DNA from: Nitrospirota bacterium
GTDB taxonomy: Bacteria; Nitrospirota; Nitrospiria; Nitrospirales; Nitrospiraceae
Assembly (NCBI GenBank): GCA_016195505.1
Contig: JACPZN010000043.1
Location: forward strand, 1 to 6,304
Direction of reading: 5' to 3'
Length of the DNA stretch: 6,304 nt
The position numbers and the translations under genes were made by a program. Shown piece by piece: positions 5,636 through 6,304 of this stretch. Position 1 is the first letter of the stretch; the number at the start of each line of letters is the position of its first letter. The notes under the pieces were generated by a model that had not been told where the DNA came from, searched no databases, and saw only the letters and a program-made list of their open reading frames with translations.

Positions 5636-6304
5636 TCAGGCCGCTTTTGCAGGCCGCCAGCGAAGACCAATGTTCAGGATTTCTTGAAGCAGCTCCTTAT
5701 AATGGTAGTCGGCTTTTTCCGCCGAGTCCGCGAAATCTTCATAGTGCGCGATCTGCGGATTTGGATTTGCCTCGAGAATGTAGAGCTGTCCGTCTGCATC
5801 CATCCGCATATCGATCCGCGCATAGCCGTTGAGCCCGAGCGCACGATAGACGCGCTTGGCTAAATGTTGAATCTCTTCAGCTTTCCCCTCTGGGAGATTT
5901 TTGGCTTCCCTTGAAGTGATTCCATACTTCGCCTGATACTTCCGACTCCATTTCACTCGTTCGGTGGCAATCCGTCTGGCGTCATCCGGCAGCTTGTCCA
6001 TGATGAGTTCCCACACGGGAAGCACTTGCAGATGGCCGTTGCCGATCACTCCGACATAGAACTCACGGCCCTCGATGTAGCGCTCGATCAACGCACCGCT
6101 CCCCACACTGTTATGAATGAACGCCACCCGCTCACTCAGCTTGTCGTCATCCTCCACAATCGACGCTTGCGAGATCCCCAGGGACGCCTCTTCACTTACC
6201 GACTTGACGATTAACGGAAAGGTCAGCCATTTCGGCCGCTTTACTGCGCGCCCCTGCGGCACCTCAATGAAATCAGGGTGGGGTATCCGGTGAAAGGAGA
6301 GCAC
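5636..6304 (-). CDS. ATP-grasp ligase, D-Ala-D-Ala ligase-like, C-terminal part (N-terminus beyond right edge)
   Basis: The visible 222 residues are the central and C-terminal ATP-grasp domains of a carboxylate-amine ligase; the start lies outside the window. The GTG at the edge is probably an internal valine codon, as about 100 residues of the usual N-terminal part are missing. Fragment numbering: PLIVKSVSEEASLGIS (30-45) holds the ATP-binding lysine K34 and the flexible loop. LIERYIEGREF (72-82) gives the adenine-side glutamate. ARIDMRMD (162-169) and LEANPNPQIA (177-186) supply metal ligands D165, E178 and N180. The pattern is closest to the D-alanine-D-alanine ligase group. True Ddl enzymes usually end this motif with EVNTxPG or EINTxPG, so EANPNPQ suggests a related ligase with a different substrate. 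It converges on the beta-barrel gene and ends at a TGA at 5638-5636. The substrate cannot be named from this fragment. Confidence 0.85.
   Translation of the reverse strand: MLSFHRIPHPDFIEVPQGRAVKRPKWLTFPLIVKSVSEEASLGISQASIVEDDDKLSERVAFIHNSVGSGALIERYIEGREFYVGVIGNGHLQVLPVWELIMDKLPDDARRIATERVKWSRKYQAKYGITSREAKNLPEGKAEEIQHLAKRVYRALGLNGYARIDMRMDADGQLYILEANPNPQIAHYEDFADSAEKADYHYKELLQEILNIGLRWRPAKAA

Overview
The window is ordinary bacterial chromosome of moderately high GC. It holds mostly housekeeping genes, with short intergenic spaces except for one gap of about 635 bases. Protein character and gene style (compact arg cluster, short cofactor-dependent phosphoglycerate mutase, ATP-grasp protein ending in a LEANPNPQIA-type motif, heptameric TGACGNN-like intergenic repeats) suggest a Gram-negative, perhaps a Nitrospira-like bacterium. 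That taxonomic guess is an impression and was not checked by any search.

Left third (1-2232, minus strand): an arginine biosynthesis operon read right to left. argD (acetylornithine aminotransferase) overlaps argF (ornithine carbamoyltransferase) by one base in a TGATG junction. Ten bases beyond the argF stop, a new ATG opens a reading frame that runs off the left edge after nine codons. Its position and its start (MKQKSIKKI) fit argG, argininosuccinate synthase. The three enzymes together would take N-acetylglutamate semialdehyde towards argininosuccinate, apart from the deacetylation step encoded elsewhere.

Middle (2408-4299, plus strand): a gene divergent from argD encodes a small membrane protein with an N-terminal four-cysteine zinc ribbon and a DUF2628-like body. 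A gap of about 635 bases with no convincing gene follows. Then comes gpmA, encoding a short-form 2,3-bisphosphoglycerate-dependent phosphoglycerate mutase, with a good Shine-Dalgarno site and a plausible sigma-70-type promoter.

Right third (4313-6304): an unrecognised 160-residue soluble protein (minus) lies tail to tail with gpmA. It is divergent from a 180-residue secreted, probably outer-membrane beta-barrel protein (plus). A 164-base convergent spacer then carries a 10-bp inverted repeat, a 10-bp palindrome and two oppositely oriented heptamer-repeat clusters. The window ends inside a minus-strand ATP-grasp (D-Ala-D-Ala ligase-like) gene whose N-terminus lies beyond the right edge.

I see no CRISPR array, intact mobile element, rRNA or convincing tRNA. 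No clearly new multi-gene system is visible. The items most worth a second look are the repeat-bearing spacer at 5472-5635, the unassigned 160-residue protein, the zinc-ribbon membrane protein and the gene-free stretch at 3059-3693.
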